Of a stretch of 8,124 nt of DNA, positions 6,444 to 8,124 are shown in pieces. Each line of letters opens with the position of its first letter. Within the stretch, counting starts at the first letter, position 1. The stretch spans positions 1 through 8,124 of the forward strand of contig CALGZO010000285.1 of assembly GCA_937934465.1 (NCBI GenBank). The letters are read 5' to 3'. The translations under genes were made by a program, and so were the position numbers. Under the pieces are notes generated by a model. It saw only the letters and a list, made by a program, of their open reading frames with translations, was not told the DNA's origin and made no database searches. The DNA is from an uncultured Fimbriimonadales bacterium (lineage in GTDB: Bacteria > Armatimonadota > Fimbriimonadia > Fimbriimonadales > GBS-DC).

Positions 6444-8124
6444 TTATCGCGCCACGATAAGCGGTCGAACCGCTCGCGCCACTTCGCCATCCTCGCCCGT
6501 GGCGACAATCTGCAGTTGGTACGCGCCGGGCGGCACGGCGATGCCCGAGTCGTTGCGCCCGTTCCAGGTAGCCGTGTTCACGCCTGCCGAGCGCGTTCCA
6601 TTCTGTAGACGCGCAATCGTCTTGCCCGTTGCGTCTTGGACAAGCACCTGCACTGAAGCGTCTCCGTTGAGTGCATACTGAATGGAGAACTGATTGCCGC
6701 GCGTTTGCGTCACTGCCACATTCGTCACCTGCAGGCGGCTGGTTCGCGTGGGCTGCGCCTCGATAACGAATCGGCGACGGCTATTCGCATCGGTGCGGAA
6801 GCGATACGAGCTGTTCTGGGTCATCGAGATGCGCTCGCCAGTTGCCTGATCTATCAGCGTGAGCCGTGTGCCGCGCGGCAGGGGCAGCTCTTGCGTCCAC
6901 TGCAAGGTTGCCTCTGCTTCAGGCTGGTCGGTCGCTACTTCCAGTTCCCAGCGTTGGGCGCGTCGGCTGTTGCGTCGGATGTCCTGCGCTAATGCAGAGC
7001 GCGTGCGCTGGTCGATGATTCGCACCATCAGGTAGGACTTGAACGCGGGGGGCTTCTCCACATCTTCGCGTCCGATGTCGTCGCTGGCGTTGGAAGCGGC
7101 GCCGATAAGCGTGTTGCTGTCTTCGCGGTCGCCGCTGCGCGCCACGAGTCTCAGGAGCCAGCCATCCGATTGTTGAGACGCGACGCGAGGCGTCTCGTCG
7201 GGACGGCTACGCAGCGCGCCGACAGGGGGCACCACGAGCGTGCAGGGCTTCAGCGCTTTGACCCAGTGTCCTTGCCAAGCGATGAGCTCGCCGAGCGGCG
7301 CGGTGCGCCAAGTGTATTCGCCCGTCAGCGGGATGAATCGATAGATTTGCAAGCGGATAAAGTCGCGTTCGGCGGCTTCTTGCAAGCTGATGCGTTGCAG
7401 CTGACCGCCTGCGCCCGTGATTTCGACTTCGCACGCCGCCCACGGCACATTGAACGGGAACGGATTGCCAATCATGTTCCAGCCTTCTTGGAGGGGGATG
7501 AGGTAGGCGGTATTGTTGTCGATTGGCTCGTTGCCCAAGATAAAAGCGGGCGAGGCGCTGCGCACAAAGTATCCTAATCCGCGCGGCGGGGTCGGGGTGT
7601 TAGAACCGTCGGGTCGCACTGCGACGCCAGGCGGATTGAAGCTCGCGCGCGGGTCGCGGTTTGCCGCTGAGTAGCGGGCGTATGCGCCTTCGGTAGTGAT
7701 GTAGCGCGCCAGCAACGCTTCACTGCCGAAAATCTCTTCAGGCGTCTGCGTGATGTTGTATGGCACTGAGAACATCGCCAACCCTGCGTTTTGCACATAG
7801 GCTTTGGCTATCACGCGGGTGGAACCGCTGCCGACCACGCCGTCTTGCCCTATGGCTTCCACCGTGATTGTATGGCGTCCCTCGCTGGGCAAGGCGACAT
7901 TGAAATCGAGGGTGATGGTCTTCTGTTGCACATTCACGACAGCGCTCGGCTCCCACACACTACGCGGCAGCGGGTCGCCGTTCAGGCGCACATTTAGAAT
8001 GTTGGCGACATCGTTGTTCAACACGCGGCGCACCACCACTTGCACGCGCACGATGCGCGTATCGGTAGTTGTGCCTGGCACAGGCTGCAGGAAGGCGACG
8101 CCCACGCCGCCGACGCCGCGCAAC
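6444..8124 (-). CDS. Paralogous large secreted protein, N-terminus beyond the window
   Basis: The frame is open to the right edge, so only the last 559 or so codons are seen; the TTG at 8123-8121 is not a credible start because no signal peptide follows. Numbering below counts from that codon. Residues about 24-106 form an Ig-like domain (VQVVVRRVL, then LPSEGRHTITVEAIGQDGVVG). A first module begins GLAMFSVPY (114) and ends GLGYFVRS. A second begins GWNMIGNPFPF (214) and ends GHWVKALKPCTLVVPPV. It is followed by WLLRLVAR, the LIDQATG...SSYRF segment (418-457) and a FlgD-like Ig domain (479-559: FSIQYAL, GVNTATWNGRNDSG, VPPGAYQLQI) ending RPLIVAR. Element by element this parallels the C-terminal half of the next gene, so the pair arose by tandem duplication. 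Stop is TAA (6444-6446). Likely exported and surface-located, first visible gene of the leftward operon; function unknown. Confidence 0.8.
   Translation of the reverse strand, partial: LRGVGGVGVAFLQPVPGTTTDTRIVRVQVVVRRVLNNDVANILNVRLNGDPLPRSVWEPSAVVNVQQKTITLDFNVALPSEGRHTITVEAIGQDGVVGSGSTRVIAKAYVQNAGLAMFSVPYNITQTPEEIFGSEALLARYITTEGAYARYSAANRDPRASFNPPGVAVRPDGSNTPTPPRGLGYFVRSASPAFILGNEPIDNNTAYLIPLQEGWNMIGNPFPFNVPWAACEVEITGAGGQLQRISLQEAAERDFIRLQIYRFIPLTGEYTWRTAPLGELIAWQGHWVKALKPCTLVVPPVGALRSRPDETPRVASQQSDGWLLRLVARSGDREDSNTLIGAASNASDDIGREDVEKPPAFKSYLMVRIIDQRTRSALAQDIRRNSRRAQRWELEVATDQPEAEATLQWTQELPLPRGTRLTLIDQATGERISMTQNSSYRFRTDANSRRRFVIEAQPTRTSRLQVTNVAVTQTRGNQFSIQYALNGDASVQVLVQDATGKTIARLQNGTRSAGVNTATWNGRNDSGIAVPPGAYQLQIVATGEDGEVARAVRPLIVAR

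Noticed and set aside
7175..7196. Inverted repeat GAGACGC/GCGTCTC with an 8-base spacer
   Set aside because: It lies inside a coding region, is only 7 bp long and is expected by chance in GC-rich sequence.
8121..8123. TTG as start of the rightmost secreted protein
   Set aside because: No signal peptide follows and the frame is open to the edge, so the gene continues beyond the window.
1..8124. tRNA, rRNA, CRISPR array, transposase or insertion-sequence ends
   Set aside because: No regularly spaced repeats, transposase-like frames or tRNA-like cloverleaf sequences were seen. Almost all of the window is protein-coding and no gap between genes exceeds 55 bases.

Overview
The window is about 8.1 kb of GC-rich, densely coding bacterial DNA. 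Signal peptides, an outer-membrane beta-barrel candidate and a CsgG-like protein point to a diderm (two-membrane) bacterium. The style (GC-rich, pyruvoyl-type arginine decarboxylase, large secreted proteins with FlgD-like Ig C-termini) would fit a thermophile-associated phylum such as Armatimonadota. That placement is a guess from gene content; there is no rRNA or marker gene here.

Layout. Positions 1-486 (+) hold the C-terminal part of a nitrilase-superfamily amidohydrolase whose start lies outside the window. It converges, with a 2-base gap, on a leftward run of five genes that fills the rest. Read in transcription order (right to left) these are: a large exported protein cut by the right edge (8124-6444); a second, paralogous exported protein of 896 aa (6423-3733); a 55-base gap with a perfect 11-bp hairpin; a small CsgG-like periplasmic protein with a C-terminal hydrophobic tail (3677-2979); a 647-aa outer-membrane protein joining an invasin-type Ig (Big_1-like) domain to an OstA/LptD-like region and barrel (2974-1031); and a pyruvoyl-dependent arginine decarboxylase (983-489). 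Gaps are 20, 55, 4 and 47 bases, so at least the first four genes are probably one operon. The decarboxylase has its own strong ribosome binding site and a weak hairpin in front of it, and may be only loosely tied to the group.

The striking part is the envelope cassette. The two exported proteins share the same C-terminal half: a duplicated module marked by GWNxIGNP, then an L-x-D-x-x-TG ... YRF strand-rich segment, then a FlgD-like Ig domain ending RPL-(V/I)-x-x-R. The spacing between the last two elements is identical in both. This resembles the architecture of type IX secretion cargo in Bacteroidota, where a C-terminal Ig-like domain is the sorting signal. Directly downstream lie a CsgG-like protein and an LptD-like barrel, both of families tied to moving polymers or proteins at the outer membrane. 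I propose, as inference, that this is a self-contained surface-protein display cassette: two cargo proteins plus outer-membrane assembly partners.

The two leftmost genes are metabolic. The decarboxylase turns arginine into agmatine; the convergent amidohydrolase might act on a polyamine intermediate, but its substrate cannot be read from the part visible here.
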